Source: an uncultured Roseobacter sp.
Lineage (GTDB): Bacteria > Pseudomonadota > Alphaproteobacteria > Rhodobacterales > Rhodobacteraceae
Direction of reading: 5' to 3'
DNA: 64,000 nucleotides
Assembly: GCF_947488185.1 (NCBI RefSeq)
Contig: NZ_CANKYM010000004.1
Coordinates: 124,001 to 188,000, forward strand
In this document: piece after piece, positions 1-10,040 of the stretch
Position numbering within the stretch: the first letter of the stretch is position 1
How the letters are laid out: each line of letters begins with the position of its first letter
Notes under the pieces: model-generated
Seen by the model: the letters and a program-made list of their open reading frames with translations, nothing else
Told to the model about the DNA's origin: nothing
The model's database searches: none
Position numbers and translations under genes: made by a program

Positions 1-36
1 CACTTGCAATTCCCGGCGTTTGAAGGCTAGAGCCTC

Positions 37-66
37 TGATACATACAGCGTCCTGTTCGTGTATCA
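37..66. promoter_or_regulatory. 7-bp inverted repeat upstream of dapA
   Basis: TGATACA (37-43) and TGTATCA (60-66) form an exact inverted repeat with a 16-base spacer, about 70 bases before the dapA start. It could be a regulator site or a weak RNA hairpin. The left window edge hides the upstream gene, so its role cannot be assigned. Confidence 0.3.
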
Positions 67-136
67 AATCACGATCATGCTGAAATGTGGTTAATCTCAG
101 GCCATTTGCCGGCCAAAATAAAAAAGGAGCGTGCAC

Positions 137-1012
137 ATGTTCAAAGGCTCTATGCCTGCCCTCGTCACGCCGTTCAGGAACGGCGAGCTGGATCTTGAGA
201 CACTTAAGAAGTTGGTCGAATGGCATATCGGTGAAGGCAGCAACGGTCTCGTGCCGGTTGGGACTACCGGGGAAAGCCCGACGCTGACGCACCGCGAACA
301 CGAAGTTGTGGTCGAGGAAGTTGTCAAAGCCGCTGCTGGCCGTGTGCCGGTGATCGCCGGTGCCGGATCCAACAACACGATCGAGGCCATGCGCCTTGTC
401 CGTCACGCGGAAGAAGTGGGCGCGGATGCGGCACTCGTCGTGACCCCTTATTATAATAAACCTACCCAGTCGGGCCTCCTGGCACATTTCACCGCGCTGC
501 ATGACTGCGCCGAACTGCCGATCATCATCTACAACATTCCCGGCCGGTCCGTCGTGGACATGTCACCGGAGACCATGGGCGAACTGGCCAAGTTGCCCCG
601 TATTGTCGGTGTAAAGGATGCAACGGGTGATCTGGCGCGTGTCAGCGATCAGCGCCTGACCTGTGGTCCTGAGTTCGTTCAGCTGTCGGGCGAAGATGCC
701 ACTGCCCACGGGTTCAACGCACAAGGCGGCGTGGGATGCATTTCGGTAACTGCAAACGTGGCCCCGAAAATGCTGAGCGAGATGCAGGCAGCTTGCCTCG
801 CTGGCGATTACGCGACGGGGCTGAGCATCCAGGACCGGCTGATGCCGCTGCACAAGGCGATCTTTACCGAGCCTGGGCTTGTGGGTGTGAAATATGCCAT
901 GTCGCAACTGCGGCTCTGCTCAGACGAAGTGCGCTTGCCGTTGGTCGGACTGTCAGATGCCACCCGCGCGCTGGTGGACGACGGTCTGCGGCATGCGGGA
1001 CTTCTGAACTAG
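137..1012 (+). CDS. dapA: 4-hydroxy-tetrahydrodipicolinate synthase
   Basis: Condenses pyruvate with L-aspartate semialdehyde in the diaminopimelate/lysine pathway in the cytoplasm. The 291-aa protein has the normal family length and shows the DHDPS/NAL TIM-barrel signatures: GTTGES (about 42-47), YYNKP (105-109), YNIPGR (132-137) and the Schiff-base lysine in GVKDATGD (Lys160). I chose ATG 137 because AAGGAG sits 7 bases upstream. An in-frame GTG at 131 is only one base from that Shine-Dalgarno and is unlikely. The gene ends in a strong terminator and is convergent with soeC, so it is not part of the sulfite operon. DapA paralogues of other function (NAL family) exist, but the motifs and length fit DapA best. 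Confidence 0.93.
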   Translation: MFKGSMPALVTPFRNGELDLETLKKLVEWHIGEGSNGLVPVGTTGESPTLTHREHEVVVEEVVKAAAGRVPVIAGAGSNNTIEAMRLVRHAEEVGADAALVVTPYYNKPTQSGLLAHFTALHDCAELPIIIYNIPGRSVVDMSPETMGELAKLPRIVGVKDATGDLARVSDQRLTCGPEFVQLSGEDATAHGFNAQGGVGCISVTANVAPKMLSEMQAACLAGDYATGLSIQDRLMPLHKAIFTEPGLVGVKYAMSQLRLCSDEVRLPLVGLSDATRALVDDGLRHAGLLN

Positions 1013-1033
1013 GCGCTGGGATCAGCGAAACGC

Positions 1034-1066
1034 AAAAGGGCGTGGATCTCTCCACGCCCTTTTTGT
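1034..1066 (+). terminator. Rho-independent terminator after dapA
   Basis: AAAAGGGCGTGGA (1034-1046), loop TCTC, TCCACGCCCTTTT (1051-1063), continuing into a T-run. It lies between the convergent ends of dapA and soeC. The A-run on the left arm may let it also serve transcripts from the minus strand. Confidence 0.9.
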
Positions 1067-1082
1067 TTTGCGCATGTGGCGT

Positions 1083-1955
1083 CTAGCGTTTGCCGTAGTA
1101 GAGGCCCACCACATGTTCAGCTTCTGCAAAGAAGAGCCAGCGCGCGGTGAGCACACCTGCGATATGGCTGGCGATGGCCAGCACACCGACAATATGGGAA
1201 AACGGCAAAGCCAGAAGGATGACCGGCACGATTGTCATCAGACCAAGCGCAATCACCCGCAGCTTCTGGCTGTGCTTGCGCCCGATCACATGCACGAATT
1301 CGCGCAGCAGATAGTTTGTCCCGGTGTGGGGCGGTTCAAACGCACGCACCGTGCCAATACCGCCCAATCCCGTAGCTGATGCCACGTCGGTGCCGGAACT
1401 TGCGAGCGCCTTGTCGCCCTCGACCCAAGTATAGATTTGCACAAGGCCCCCGATCACCAGCAGCACAAGGGCCGCATCGACCTGACCCGCCAGAAGCGCG
1501 CCACCTGCCAGCGAAAGGCTCATGAATTTCAGCGGCGTGAGTTTCATGTTCCAGCGTGGGATGGTCTTGAGCTGAGTGTAGATCATCGAGGTGGTGAACA
1601 CCGTGGCCATCGACAGCAGCGCGCCGAGAATCCCGAACGCTGTCCAGCGGGCATCGAAAAACACCAATCCAAGCCCGTAAAGCCCCATCAGCACAAGAGC
1701 CCCCACGGCACACCAGGCCTCGCGGCTGAGCCAGCTGGAGCGCCATTGGGTGAAGGCCTTGATGGCCCGTTCCGGACGCCCAAGGTGGAAAGTAGATGCC
1801 ATCAGGCCGCCCACCGCCATCACATATGCGATGGCGAAGAACGCAAAGGCCGTCCAGCCCGTTACGGCTGGAAACCCGAGGCCGAGGAAGAACAGCAAGC
1901 CAAAGCCCAAGCCGCTGAAGGTCGTGAAGAAGATGACGGAAGGAGCGGGATGCAT
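1083..1955 (-). CDS. soeC: Sulfite dehydrogenase membrane anchor subunit SoeC (DmsC/NrfD-like)
   Basis: Integral membrane subunit that would anchor the cytoplasmic SoeAB catalytic dimer and pass electrons from sulfite to the quinone pool. The 290-aa protein is almost wholly hydrophobic, with about eight predicted transmembrane helices and the DmsC-type overall pattern (N-terminal MHPAPSVIFFTTFSG). The start at 1955 overlaps the soeB stop by one base (TGATG), implying translational coupling; an in-frame start 10 codons upstream would lie inside soeB. It is the last gene of the tauR-xsc-pta-soeABC strand. DmsC-like anchors also occur in other molybdoenzymes, so the substrate is inferred from the xsc/pta neighbours. 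Confidence 0.87.
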   Translation of the reverse strand: MHPAPSVIFFTTFSGLGFGLLFFLGLGFPAVTGWTAFAFFAIAYVMAVGGLMASTFHLGRPERAIKAFTQWRSSWLSREAWCAVGALVLMGLYGLGLVFFDARWTAFGILGALLSMATVFTTSMIYTQLKTIPRWNMKLTPLKFMSLSLAGGALLAGQVDAALVLLVIGGLVQIYTWVEGDKALASSGTDVASATGLGGIGTVRAFEPPHTGTNYLLREFVHVIGRKHSQKLRVIALGLMTIVPVILLALPFSHIVGVLAIASHIAGVLTARWLFFAEAEHVVGLYYGKR

Positions 1956-2704
1956 CAGAGTTTCTCCAGAGTCTTGTCGAGCCATCCGAGGAAGCCTTTG
2001 GGCTCCTCCGCGACAGGCTGCAGGAAGGGGGCGAGCACGTCGAACTCAGGCATCTCGTCCTTGGGGCGCGGGGGCAGGTATTTGTTGACCGGTTTGGTGC
2101 CCTGCTCGGGCATCAGGTCCATGCCGCCGCGCTCCGCGACAAGCTTGCTGACGTCGCTGTTTTCATCCCCCAGATCGCCAAAGTGGCGGGCCCCGGCGGG
2201 GCAGGTGCGCACGCAGGCCGGTTGACGATCTTCCTCGGGCAGGTTCTCGTTGTAGATCCGGTCGACACAGAGGGTGCATTTTTTCATCACCCCTTCCGCC
2301 TGGTCCAGCTCGCGTGCGCCGTAAGGGCAAGCCCAGGCGCACAAGCCGCAGCCGATGCAGTTGGATTCGTTAACCAGAACGATGCCGTCTTCGACGCGTT
2401 TGTAACTCGCGCCGGTCGGGCAGACGGTGACGCAGGGCGCGTCCTCGCAATGCAGGCAGGACTTGGGGAAGTGGATGAGCTGGGCTGCCGCATCGCCTTC
2501 GGGCTGGACCTCAAAGCTGTGCACACGGTTGAGGAAGGTGCCGTAGTTGTCGGCGCCATAGGCGTTTTGATCGGAGAGTGGCGCACCGTAGTTTTCGGTG
2601 TTCCACCCTTTGCAGGAGATCACGCAGGCATGGCAACCGACGCAAGTATCCAGGTCGATGACGAGCCCCAGTTTCTTTTCGGTTTTGGCTGGCAGAGTGG
2701 TCAT
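1955..2704 (-). CDS. soeB: Sulfite dehydrogenase iron-sulfur subunit SoeB
   Basis: Electron-transfer subunit with four [4Fe-4S] clusters linking the molybdenum site of SoeA to SoeC. The 249-aa protein has four ferredoxin-type cysteine groups: CVGCHACVISC (from residue 21), CLHCEDAPCVTVC, CIGCGLCAWAC, and CTLC paired with CVRTC. This is the DmsB/PsrB/NrfC arrangement, with no signal peptide, so the enzyme faces the cytoplasm. ATG 2704 is preceded by GAGGG at good spacing and starts MTTLPAKTEKK; upstream in-frame codons look non-coding. A 118-base gap separates it from soeA, unusually long for this operon, and contains a repeat-like element. Confidence 0.9.
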   Translation of the reverse strand: MTTLPAKTEKKLGLVIDLDTCVGCHACVISCKGWNTENYGAPLSDQNAYGADNYGTFLNRVHSFEVQPEGDAAAQLIHFPKSCLHCEDAPCVTVCPTGASYKRVEDGIVLVNESNCIGCGLCAWACPYGARELDQAEGVMKKCTLCVDRIYNENLPEEDRQPACVRTCPAGARHFGDLGDENSDVSKLVAERGGMDLMPEQGTKPVNKYLPPRPKDEMPEFDVLAPFLQPVAEEPKGFLGWLDKTLEKL

Positions 2705-2774
2705 GAAAGGCCCTCTTTTCTGGCTGTCGGTGGGAGGTCGGCATCGCATCGGTATTGCGTCGGGTTGAGGGTTT

Positions 2775-2820
2775 TCCGGGGCTCTGCCCCAAACCCCGGG
2801 ATATTTGTGGCCAGAAGAAA
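2775..2820 (+). repeat. Intergenic repeat-like element (GGGATATTTGTGG type), copy A
   Basis: A CCGGGG/CCCCGG inverted repeat is followed by GATATTTGTGGCCAGAAGAAA. The element sits in the soeA-soeB gap. Related cores occur at 38690-38711 and 41513-41531 in this window. The motif resembles a short intergenic element I recall from Rhodobacterales genomes; that recollection was not checked. Confidence 0.4.
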
Positions 2821-2822
2821 CA

Positions 2823-5636
2823 TCAGTTGCCCACCTTCCACGCCAGATCCTTCGGGCCAGTGCCGACGGGGGATTTGATTGACGCGAACCCGGGTTGGGA
2901 TTCGTCCGGCGCGGCGGCCTTTTCGATGCGGACCTTGAGATCGAACCATGCGGCCTGGCCGGTGATCGGGTCCGAGTTGGCCCAGCGGAGGCCGTCGCCT
3001 TTGGGGGGCAGCAACTCGTGGATGAGGTGGTTCAAGAGGAAGCCGCGGGTGGCTTCGGGCGCATCCTCTTCCAGCGCCCAGGCGCCTTTGCGCTTGCCGA
3101 TGGCATTCCACGTCCAGACGGTGTTCTCATTCAGCGCGGCCATTTCCAGAACAGGTACGGTGATTTCGCCATGAGGCGAGGTCACCTTGGCCCAATCGCC
3201 GTCGCTGAGGTTGTTTTCTCGCATCAGTTTTGTGGGCAAGTAGAGCGGGTTGTGGCCGTGCAGTTGGCGCAACCAGGCGTTTTGAGAGCCCCAGGAGTGG
3301 TACATCGCCATCGGGCGCTGGGTCAGCGCCGTGATGGGGTATTGGTCTGCGTGGTTGTCCTCTTCCGACGAGTACCAGATTGGCAGGGGCGACATGGTGT
3401 CTTTGATCCGTTCGCGCAGGTGATCGGGGGGCTGGCGGTCACCGTGGCCTTCTGCGGCAAGCTGGAATTTGCGCATCGGCTCCACATAGAGCGAAAAGAG
3501 GTAGGGCGTGGGTTTGTCATAGAGGCCGATGTTCACCGCCCAATCCTGGTACTCCATGTTCCAGGGCTTGTAGTAGTTGGAGCCTGCGGGGATGTGTTCG
3601 ACAAAGAAGCCGCCGTTTTCGATGTAGCGGTCGAGTTGGTTCGGGTTCACAGCCCCGCGCCCGGCCTGATCGCCGTTCTCACCCCGGAAACCGGCCAGTG
3701 GGCCAATGCCCGGGCGGCGTTCGTGGTTCACGATGTAGTCGCCGTAGTCTGCGTATTTCTGGCTGCCGTCGTCGTTTACGAAACCCGGAAGGTTCATCTT
3801 CGCGCCAAGCTCGCAGAGCATGGATTGGAAGCCCTTTACATCGCGGTCAGGCTCGATCACCGGCCAGCGGATCGCGTCGGCAGCGGCATCGGCCTCGCAG
3901 ATGGGGCGATCGAGCAGTGAGATACAGTCGTGGCGTTCCAGATAGGTCGTATCGGGCAGGATGAGATCGGAATAGGCGACCATCTCAGAGGAATAGGCAT
4001 CCGAGTAGATGATCTTGGGGATCACATACTCGCCGTTTTCGTCCTTGTCGGTCAGCATGTCGATCACGCCGCGCGTGTTCATCGAGGAGTTCCACGACAT
4101 GTTCGCCATATACATGAAGAGCACGTCGATCTTGTAGGGATCGCCCGCATAGGCGTTGGAGATCACCATATGCATGAGCCCGTGGCTCGACATCGGGTTT
4201 TCCCAGGTGAAGGCCTTGTCGATGCGGGCGGGTGTGCCGTCGTCTTTGAGGGCGAGATCTTCCGGCCCGTGGGTGAAGCCCAGGTGCGGGCCATTGAGCG
4301 GTGCGCCGGGGGTCAGGCCCACATGCGGTTTCGGGTGCGCGGTGGCGGGTTTCGGGTAGGGCGGTTTGAAGCGGAAGCCGCCGGGCACTTCGACGGTGCC
4401 GAGGAGGATTTGCAGCACGTGCAGCGCGCGGCAGGTCTGGAAGCCGTTCGCATGGGCGGAGATGCCGCGCATGGAGTGGAACGAGACCGGGCGGCCCACC
4501 ATCTTCTCGTGCTTTTCACCGCGGAAGTCGGTCCATGTGTGGTCGAGGGTGAAGCTTTCTTCGAAAGCGACGCGGGCGAGTTCAGCCGCGATGGCGCGGA
4601 TGCGTTTCGCAGGGATGCCGCAGCGGTCGGCCACGGCTTCGGGCGCGTATTGGTCATCCAGATACATCTCCGCCATCTGATGGAAGACCGGGCGGTGAGT
4701 CTGGCCGTCTTTTTCGTAGGTGGCGGCGAGGTCGGGTTTCACACCGGGTTTGTCAAAGGGGGTGAGCTTGCCGGTGGCGCGGTCAATGACCAGCTCCTTG
4801 CCGTTCTCATCGCGCATCAGGAGGCCGTGGTCGGCCTGCCCGGGATTGTTGATCACCAGTACGGGCGCGTTGGTGTATTGCGCGAGGTAATGCAGGTCGA
4901 TCTTGCCCGCCTTCATCAGGCAGTGGATCATCGCGAGGATGAAGAGGCCATCGGTGCCGGGCGTGATGCCGACCCAATCGTCAGCGACGGCATTGTAACC
5001 GGTGCGAATGGGATTCACGCCGATGACGCGGGCGCCGCGCTTCTTGATCTTGCCTAGCCCCATCTTGATCGGGTTGGAATCGTGATCTTCGGCCACACCG
5101 AAAAGCATGAAGAGCTTAGTGTGGTCCCAGTCGGGCTGGCCGAACTCCCAGAAGGCACCGCCCATGGTGTAGATGCCCGCCGCAGCCATGTTGACCGAGC
5201 AGAAGCCACCGTGGGCCGCGTAGTTGGGCGTGCCGAAGTTCTGCGCCCAGAAAGAGGTGAAGCTTTGCGACTGATCGCGGCCAGTGAAGAAGGCCAGCTT
5301 TTCGGGGTTTTCGGCACGCACCGGTTCCAGCCAGTCAGCGGCGATCTGCAGCGCCTCGTCCCATTCGATTTCCTCGAATTCGCCCGAGCCGCGTTCGCCG
5401 ACGCGTTTCAGCGGCTTGCGCAGGCGGGAGGGGGCGTTGACCTGCATGATCCCGGCAGAGCCCTTGGCGCAGAGCACGCCCTGGTTCACGGGATGGTCCT
5501 TGTTGCCTTCGATATAAGCGACCTTGCCGTCCTTCATGTGCACGTTGATGCCGCAACGGCAGGCGCACATGTAGCAGGTGGTCTTGCGTACCTCGTCGGA
5601 GACTTTCGGGCTCAGATCAATAACGGGCTGGTTCAT
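2823..5636 (-). CDS. soeA: Sulfite dehydrogenase molybdopterin catalytic subunit SoeA
   Basis: Oxidises sulfite to sulfate in the cytoplasm at a bis-MGD molybdenum centre. The 937-aa protein begins with the [4Fe-4S] motif Cys21-x2-Cys24-x3-Cys28 and Cys56 in LCAKG, then the DMSO-reductase-family molybdopterin domains, ending with a molydopterin dinucleotide-binding region (SPHGEITVPVLEM). No twin-arginine signal is present, as expected for SoeA and unlike periplasmic SorA-type enzymes. It lies 15 bases downstream of pta, in the same direction as xsc, which produces sulfite. Polysulfide reductase or thiosulfate reductase subunits are alternatives by family, but the xsc-pta linkage strongly favours SoeA. 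Confidence 0.9.
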   Translation of the reverse strand: MNQPVIDLSPKVSDEVRKTTCYMCACRCGINVHMKDGKVAYIEGNKDHPVNQGVLCAKGSAGIMQVNAPSRLRKPLKRVGERGSGEFEEIEWDEALQIAADWLEPVRAENPEKLAFFTGRDQSQSFTSFWAQNFGTPNYAAHGGFCSVNMAAAGIYTMGGAFWEFGQPDWDHTKLFMLFGVAEDHDSNPIKMGLGKIKKRGARVIGVNPIRTGYNAVADDWVGITPGTDGLFILAMIHCLMKAGKIDLHYLAQYTNAPVLVINNPGQADHGLLMRDENGKELVIDRATGKLTPFDKPGVKPDLAATYEKDGQTHRPVFHQMAEMYLDDQYAPEAVADRCGIPAKRIRAIAAELARVAFEESFTLDHTWTDFRGEKHEKMVGRPVSFHSMRGISAHANGFQTCRALHVLQILLGTVEVPGGFRFKPPYPKPATAHPKPHVGLTPGAPLNGPHLGFTHGPEDLALKDDGTPARIDKAFTWENPMSSHGLMHMVISNAYAGDPYKIDVLFMYMANMSWNSSMNTRGVIDMLTDKDENGEYVIPKIIYSDAYSSEMVAYSDLILPDTTYLERHDCISLLDRPICEADAAADAIRWPVIEPDRDVKGFQSMLCELGAKMNLPGFVNDDGSQKYADYGDYIVNHERRPGIGPLAGFRGENGDQAGRGAVNPNQLDRYIENGGFFVEHIPAGSNYYKPWNMEYQDWAVNIGLYDKPTPYLFSLYVEPMRKFQLAAEGHGDRQPPDHLRERIKDTMSPLPIWYSSEEDNHADQYPITALTQRPMAMYHSWGSQNAWLRQLHGHNPLYLPTKLMRENNLSDGDWAKVTSPHGEITVPVLEMAALNENTVWTWNAIGKRKGAWALEEDAPEATRGFLLNHLIHELLPPKGDGLRWANSDPITGQAAWFDLKVRIEKAAAPDESQPGFASIKSPVGTGPKDLAWKVGN

Positions 5637-5651
5637 GGAAAGCTCCTGAAG

Positions 5652-6650
5652 TTAGCTGGCGACCTGAAGGGTGGTCACAGCGATCATATTGGTCACATCC
5701 TGCGCCGTGCAGCCACGGGAAAGATCGTTGGCGGGTTTTGCGAGGCCCTGCAGTGTGGGGCCGATAGCATCAGCACCGCCAATGCGCTGGGCAATCTTGT
5801 AGCCGATGTTGCCCGCGTCGAGGTTGGGGAAGATCATTACGTTGGCATGCCCTGCTGTCGGGGAGCCGGGGGCCTTGGAGGCGGCCACCTCGGGCACGAA
5901 GGCCGCATCGAATTGCAGCTCACCATCGGCCTTGAGGTCGGGATGGTTGGCCCTCAGCAAGGCGGCGGCTTCGCTCACCCTGGTGACAGCGGCGTGTTTG
6001 GCGGACCCCATGGTGGAGAAGGACAAAAGCGCCACCTGCGGCTCGACGCCAAGCAGCTGCTGGCAGGAGGTGGCGGAGGCCACGGCGATGGCGGCCAGTT
6101 CCTCGGCGGTGGGGTCGATGACGAGGCCGCAGTCGCCGAAGATCATGGCATCGCGGCCCGAGGGGTGGCCGTCGGGCAGGGCCATCAGGAAGAAGCTGGA
6201 GACCAACGGCGCGTCTTTGGCCTTGCCGATCACCTGCAAAGCGGCGCGCACGGTGTCGGAGGTGGTATGGATGGCGCCGCCCACTGTGCCGTCGGCGTGG
6301 CCGGCGTGAACCATCAGGGCGGCGAAGATGAGCGGGTTCCGGACCTGCGTCTCGGCGATCTCGGGGGTGACGCCCTTGTGTTGGCGCAGCTCGTAAAATG
6401 CTGTCGCAAGATCCGGGCTGAGCGCCGAGGTCGCCGGGTCTTCGATTGAGATATTCGGGTGGGTGGGTGTGCCCGCTGCGACAAGCTGCGCGGCCACGTC
6501 GTCCTGCGGGCCAACCAGCGTGATACGCGCTGTGCCAGCGGTGACGGCGGCGATGGCGCCAGCCACGATCCGGGGATCGTGGCCTTCGCTCATCACGATA
6601 TGAGCAGGCCGGGCGGCTGCGCGGTTGGTAAGGGCGCGCAGAACGCTCAT
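5652..6650 (-). CDS. pta: Phosphate acetyltransferase
   Basis: Converts acetyl phosphate released by Xsc, with CoA, to acetyl-CoA and phosphate. The 332-aa protein is a single PTA/PTB domain (short type, lacking the N-terminal regulatory domain of long Pta). Recognisable segments are [11 protein letters not shown] near the N terminus, [19 protein letters not shown] in the centre, and [19 protein letters not shown] followed by [18 protein letters not shown] at the C terminus. It lies 44 bases behind xsc and 15 bases ahead of soeA on one strand, so it is very likely cotranscribed with them. No acetate kinase gene is nearby, consistent with carbon flowing directly to acetyl-CoA. Confidence 0.93.
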   Translation of the reverse strand: MSVLRALTNRAAARPAHIVMSEGHDPRIVAGAIAAVTAGTARITLVGPQDDVAAQLVAAGTPTHPNISIEDPATSALSPDLATAFYELRQHKGVTPEIAETQVRNPLIFAALMVHAGHADGTVGGAIHTTSDTVRAALQVIGKAKDAPLVSSFFLMALPDGHPSGRDAMIFGDCGLVIDPTAEELAAIAVASATSCQQLLGVEPQVALLSFSTMGSAKHAAVTRVSEAAALLRANHPDLKADGELQFDAAFVPEVAASKAPGSPTAGHANVMIFPNLDAGNIGYKIAQRIGGADAIGPTLQGLAKPANDLSRGCTAQDVTNMIAVTTLQVAS

Positions 6651-6694
6651 GGCCTGATCCTTTGTTTTATACGGCGAGTTATATGCACCCGAAC

Positions 6695-8473
6695 TTAAAC
6701 AACTTGCTCGCGCATGTCGTCTTTGCTGATGCCTGCGACCTGAACCGGCTTCTTCATCGCGTCGCGGCGGAAGGGGTCACCCAGTTCCTGGTTGATCATG
6801 GCTTCGATCAGCGTGGTCACACCGTTCTCCATCTGGTCCTTGATCGCCTGATCCAGCGCCGCTGTCAGCTCTTCCTGAGTGCGGGCGATGACGCCTTTGA
6901 GACCACAGGCATTGGCGATCCCGGCGTAGGACACTTCTTCGTCCAGCTCGGTGCCGACGAAGTTGTCGTCGAACCAGAGTGTCGAGTTCCGCTTTTCAGC
7001 GCCCCACTGGTAGTTACGGAAAACGATCTGCGTGATCGCAGGCCAGTCGCCACGGCCGATCGCTGTCAGTTCGTTGACGGAGATGCCGAAAGCACCATCG
7101 CCTGCAAAGCCCACAACCGGCGTGTTTGGTTGCCCGATTTTCGCACCCACGATAGAGGGCAGGCCATAACCGCAGGGACCGAAGAGGCCCGGTGCCAGAT
7201 ACTTGCGGCTCTCGTTGAAGGAGGGATAGGCGTTGCCGATGGCGCAGTTGTTGCCGATGTCGGAGGAGATGATCGCCTCGACCGGCAGGGCGGCCTGGAT
7301 CGCGCGCCACGCCATGCGGGGAGACATCCAGTCGGGCTTGGCCGCACGGGCACGCACGTTCCAGTCGGTGCCGGGATCATCCTGCTCTTCGTTCAGCGAG
7401 GTCAGCTCCTGCGCCCATGCCGACTTGGTGGTGGCGATGGTGTTCTTGCGCTCCGCGCGGTTGGTGTCGCCCGCGTCGTCGGAGAGTTGCGCGGTGATGC
7501 CTTGCGCCACCTTGGCCGCGTCGCCGACGATGCCCACGGTGACCTTCTTGGTCAGGCCGATGCGGTCGGGGTTGATGTCCACCTGGATGATCTTGGCGTC
7601 TGTGGGCCAGTAATCAATGCCGTAGCCGGGCAGGGTGGAGAAGGGGTTCAGACGGGTGCCGAGGCACAGGACGACATCTGCCTTAGAGATCAGCTGCATA
7701 CCGGCCTTGGAGCCATTGTAGCCCAGAGGGCCCGCGAACAGTGGATGGTTGCCGGGGAAGGCGTCGTTGTGCTGGTAGCCGACGCAGACCGGTGCGTCGA
7801 GACGTTCGGCCAACACTTTGGAGGCTTCGATGCCGCCCTTGGACAGCACTGCACCGGCACCGTTCAGAATCACCGGGAACTTCGCGTTGCTGAGCAACTC
7901 AGCGGCGTTGGCAACGGCAGCATCACCACCCTGTGGCAGTTCGAAGTCAACAATCGCGGGCAGTTCAATGTCGACCACTTGCGTCCAGAAATCGCGTGGG
8001 ATGTTGATTTGCGCTGGAGCGGAGGCGCGTTTGGCCTGCATGATCACGCGATTCAGGGTCTCAGCGATCCGGGAGGGGTCGCGTACTTCTTCCTGATAAG
8101 CCACGCAGTCAGCGAAAAGGTTCATCTGCTCCATTTCCTGGAAGCCGCCCTGACCGATGGTCTTGTTGGCCGCCTGCGGTGTGACCAGCAGCACTGGCGT
8201 GTGGTTCCAGTAGGCTGTTTTCACCGCCGTTACGAAGTTGGTGATGCCGGGACCGTTCTGCGCGATCATCATGCACATCTTGCCGGTGGCGCGGGTGAAG
8301 CCGTCGGCCATCATGCCGCCGGATGTTTCATGAGCGCAGTCCCAGAACTTGATACCCGCATCGGGGAAGATGTCGGAGATCGGCATCATAGCAGAGCCGA
8401 TAATGCCGAATGCATTGTCGATCCCGTGCATTTGCAGCGTTTTTACAAAGGCTTCTTCAGTTGTCATTTTCAT
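6695..8473 (-). CDS. xsc: Sulfoacetaldehyde acetyltransferase
   Basis: Thiamine diphosphate enzyme that cleaves sulfoacetaldehyde with phosphate to acetyl phosphate and sulfite. The 592-aa protein has the three-domain acetolactate-synthase-like fold: N-terminal Pyr domain with the ThDP glutamate in AHETSGG (Glu49), a central domain, and a C-terminal domain with the GDG motif ([20 protein letters not shown]). The start at 8473 ([10 protein letters not shown]) has AGGGA 8 bases upstream; ATG 8467 is an alternative. It follows tauR by 70 bases on the same strand and precedes pta and soeABC. The combination with pta makes Xsc far more likely than acetolactate synthase. Confidence 0.95.
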   Translation of the reverse strand: MKMTTEEAFVKTLQMHGIDNAFGIIGSAMMPISDIFPDAGIKFWDCAHETSGGMMADGFTRATGKMCMMIAQNGPGITNFVTAVKTAYWNHTPVLLVTPQAANKTIGQGGFQEMEQMNLFADCVAYQEEVRDPSRIAETLNRVIMQAKRASAPAQINIPRDFWTQVVDIELPAIVDFELPQGGDAAVANAAELLSNAKFPVILNGAGAVLSKGGIEASKVLAERLDAPVCVGYQHNDAFPGNHPLFAGPLGYNGSKAGMQLISKADVVLCLGTRLNPFSTLPGYGIDYWPTDAKIIQVDINPDRIGLTKKVTVGIVGDAAKVAQGITAQLSDDAGDTNRAERKNTIATTKSAWAQELTSLNEEQDDPGTDWNVRARAAKPDWMSPRMAWRAIQAALPVEAIISSDIGNNCAIGNAYPSFNESRKYLAPGLFGPCGYGLPSIVGAKIGQPNTPVVGFAGDGAFGISVNELTAIGRGDWPAITQIVFRNYQWGAEKRNSTLWFDDNFVGTELDEEVSYAGIANACGLKGVIARTQEELTAALDQAIKDQMENGVTTLIEAMINQELGDPFRRDAMKKPVQVAGISKDDMREQVV

Positions 8474-8543
8474 TGTGGGTGTCCCTGGATGAAAAGTTTC
8501 GATTCTCGGTTGCCGGTTACTTAGAGCGTACGGATGGGTGTGG

Positions 8544-10040
8544 TTAGGGCCAGTTGATTGCTTCGTTTAATCCCAGATCGCGTGTTTGGCACATCTCATC
8601 GGCGATCCGCGCGATGCCATCCGCAATGCGGCTTGCCGGGATGGAGGAGTAGGCGAGGCGGTAGTAGTTTTTTGGGCGTCCGGGCCCGCTGAAAAAGGCG
8701 TGGCCAGGTTCGATCAGGACGCCGCGTGTCTGCAAGCGGCGCGCCAGTTCTTGGGTGTCGATGTCGCTGCTCGCGCGCATCCAGAAAGAGGACCCGCCAT
8801 ATGCCCCTTGCCCGGCGATTTTCAGGCCCTGTGCAGTGATGGCATTCGCCATGATTTCGCGGCGTTCATGCAAGGCGGTGCCCATGCGCCGGATCAGCGC
8901 GTCATGATGACCCAGCGACAGGAAATAAGCGGCGGTGCGTTGCACATGGCCAGGCGGGTGCCGCAGCACCGAGGCACGCAGTGCGCGCGCTTCGCGGATG
9001 AAGGGCTCAGACCCTACCAGATACCCAAGTCTCAGACCGGGAAAGAGCGATTTGGAGAAGCTGCCTACATAGATCACGCGGCCATCCGTATCGAGGCTCT
9101 TAAGCGCGGGCGACGGGCTTTTGAGAAAGGACATCTCGAATTCATAATCGTCTTCGACGATCAACGCGTCCATGTCCGCGGCCCGCTCCAGCAGATCGTG
9201 GCGCCGATGCATCGGCATGGTGCCGGTGGTCGGGCACTGGTGGCTGGGCGTGGTGAAGATCACATCCGTATCGGGCGGGATCGCGTCAGGCGGCATGCCA
9301 TCTGCATCAACCCGCACCGGGGTGACATGACAGCGTGATTGGCTCAGAACATCCCTGAGCGCCGGATAGCAAGGATCTTCCAGCGCCGCGCGCCGCCGTT
9401 GGGTCAACAAGACCTGTGTGGTCAGCCAGAGCGCGTTTTGCGCACCCAGCGTGATTAGGATCTGCTCAGGACGCGCCGTGATGCCACGCCGGGGCAGGGT
9501 GTGCCGCGCGATGAATTCGATCAGTTGCGGGTCGTCCTGGTCGTAGTAATCGGTGGTGAGGGCAGTAAAGTCTTTTTGACCCAGCGCTTTCAACGCACAA
9601 AGCCGCCAGTTGGCGTGGTCAAAAAGCTCAGGGTCAGCTTGCCCATAAATGAAAGGGTACCGATAGCCACTCCAGTCGGCAGGTTTGCGCGGCATGTCTC
9701 CACCGGAGAATTTCTGGCCAATGGCGCGGGTCCAATCCACCGCGTCCGGACCGGTCTGGCTCGGGGCGAAGGCCGGCGGTACCGGCGCATTGTCGGAAAC
9801 ATAGTACCCTGACCGTCCCCGCGAGGTCAGATAGTCGTTGGCCAGCAATTCCGTGTAGGCAATGGTTACGGTGATCCGGCTGACCCCCAGATGGGTCGCA
9901 AGCTTGCGGGTGGACGGCAGTTTTTCTCCCCGCTGAAAACGTCCCGACAGGATACCTTGAGCAATCATCTGCTGGATCTGCGACTGCAGCGTTCCCTGTG
10001 CGTCAGGATGCAGAAAGAATGTCTCGACGGGCAGCGCCAT
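8544..10040 (-). CDS. tauR: MocR-family taurine regulator TauR
   Basis: Predicted activator of taurine genes. The 498-aa protein has an N-terminal GntR winged helix (about residues 12-80, with GEKLPSTRKLATHLGVSR) joined to a fold-type I aminotransferase-like domain; the PLP lysine is visible in GSFSKSLFPGLRLGY, around residue 320. In this MocR subfamily the aminotransferase domain senses ligand and PLP rather than catalysing a reaction. It is directly upstream of xsc on the same strand and about 800 bases from tpa. CTGG-type direct repeats (10055-10086) lie 15 bases before its start codon, suggesting autoregulation. Other MocR proteins (PdxR, GabR) look similar; the name rests on the neighbourhood. 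Confidence 0.88.
   Translation of the reverse strand: MALPVETFFLHPDAQGTLQSQIQQMIAQGILSGRFQRGEKLPSTRKLATHLGVSRITVTIAYTELLANDYLTSRGRSGYYVSDNAPVPPAFAPSQTGPDAVDWTRAIGQKFSGGDMPRKPADWSGYRYPFIYGQADPELFDHANWRLCALKALGQKDFTALTTDYYDQDDPQLIEFIARHTLPRRGITARPEQILITLGAQNALWLTTQVLLTQRRRAALEDPCYPALRDVLSQSRCHVTPVRVDADGMPPDAIPPDTDVIFTTPSHQCPTTGTMPMHRRHDLLERAADMDALIVEDDYEFEMSFLKSPSPALKSLDTDGRVIYVGSFSKSLFPGLRLGYLVGSEPFIREARALRASVLRHPPGHVQRTAAYFLSLGHHDALIRRMGTALHERREIMANAITAQGLKIAGQGAYGGSSFWMRASSDIDTQELARRLQTRGVLIEPGHAFFSGPGRPKNYYRLAYSSIPASRIADGIARIADEMCQTRDLGLNEAINWP

Noticed and set aside
131..136. GTG start for dapA at 131
   Set aside because: Only one base from the AAGGAG motif; ATG 137 has ideal spacing and matches the family N terminus.
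5082..6449. Plus-strand open frame opposite soeA and pta
   Set aside because: Spans two real genes on the other strand and shows no protein-family motifs.
6662..8524. Long plus-strand open frame (620 codons) opposite xsc
   Set aside because: Shadow of xsc; no family features, composition typical of an antisense frame.
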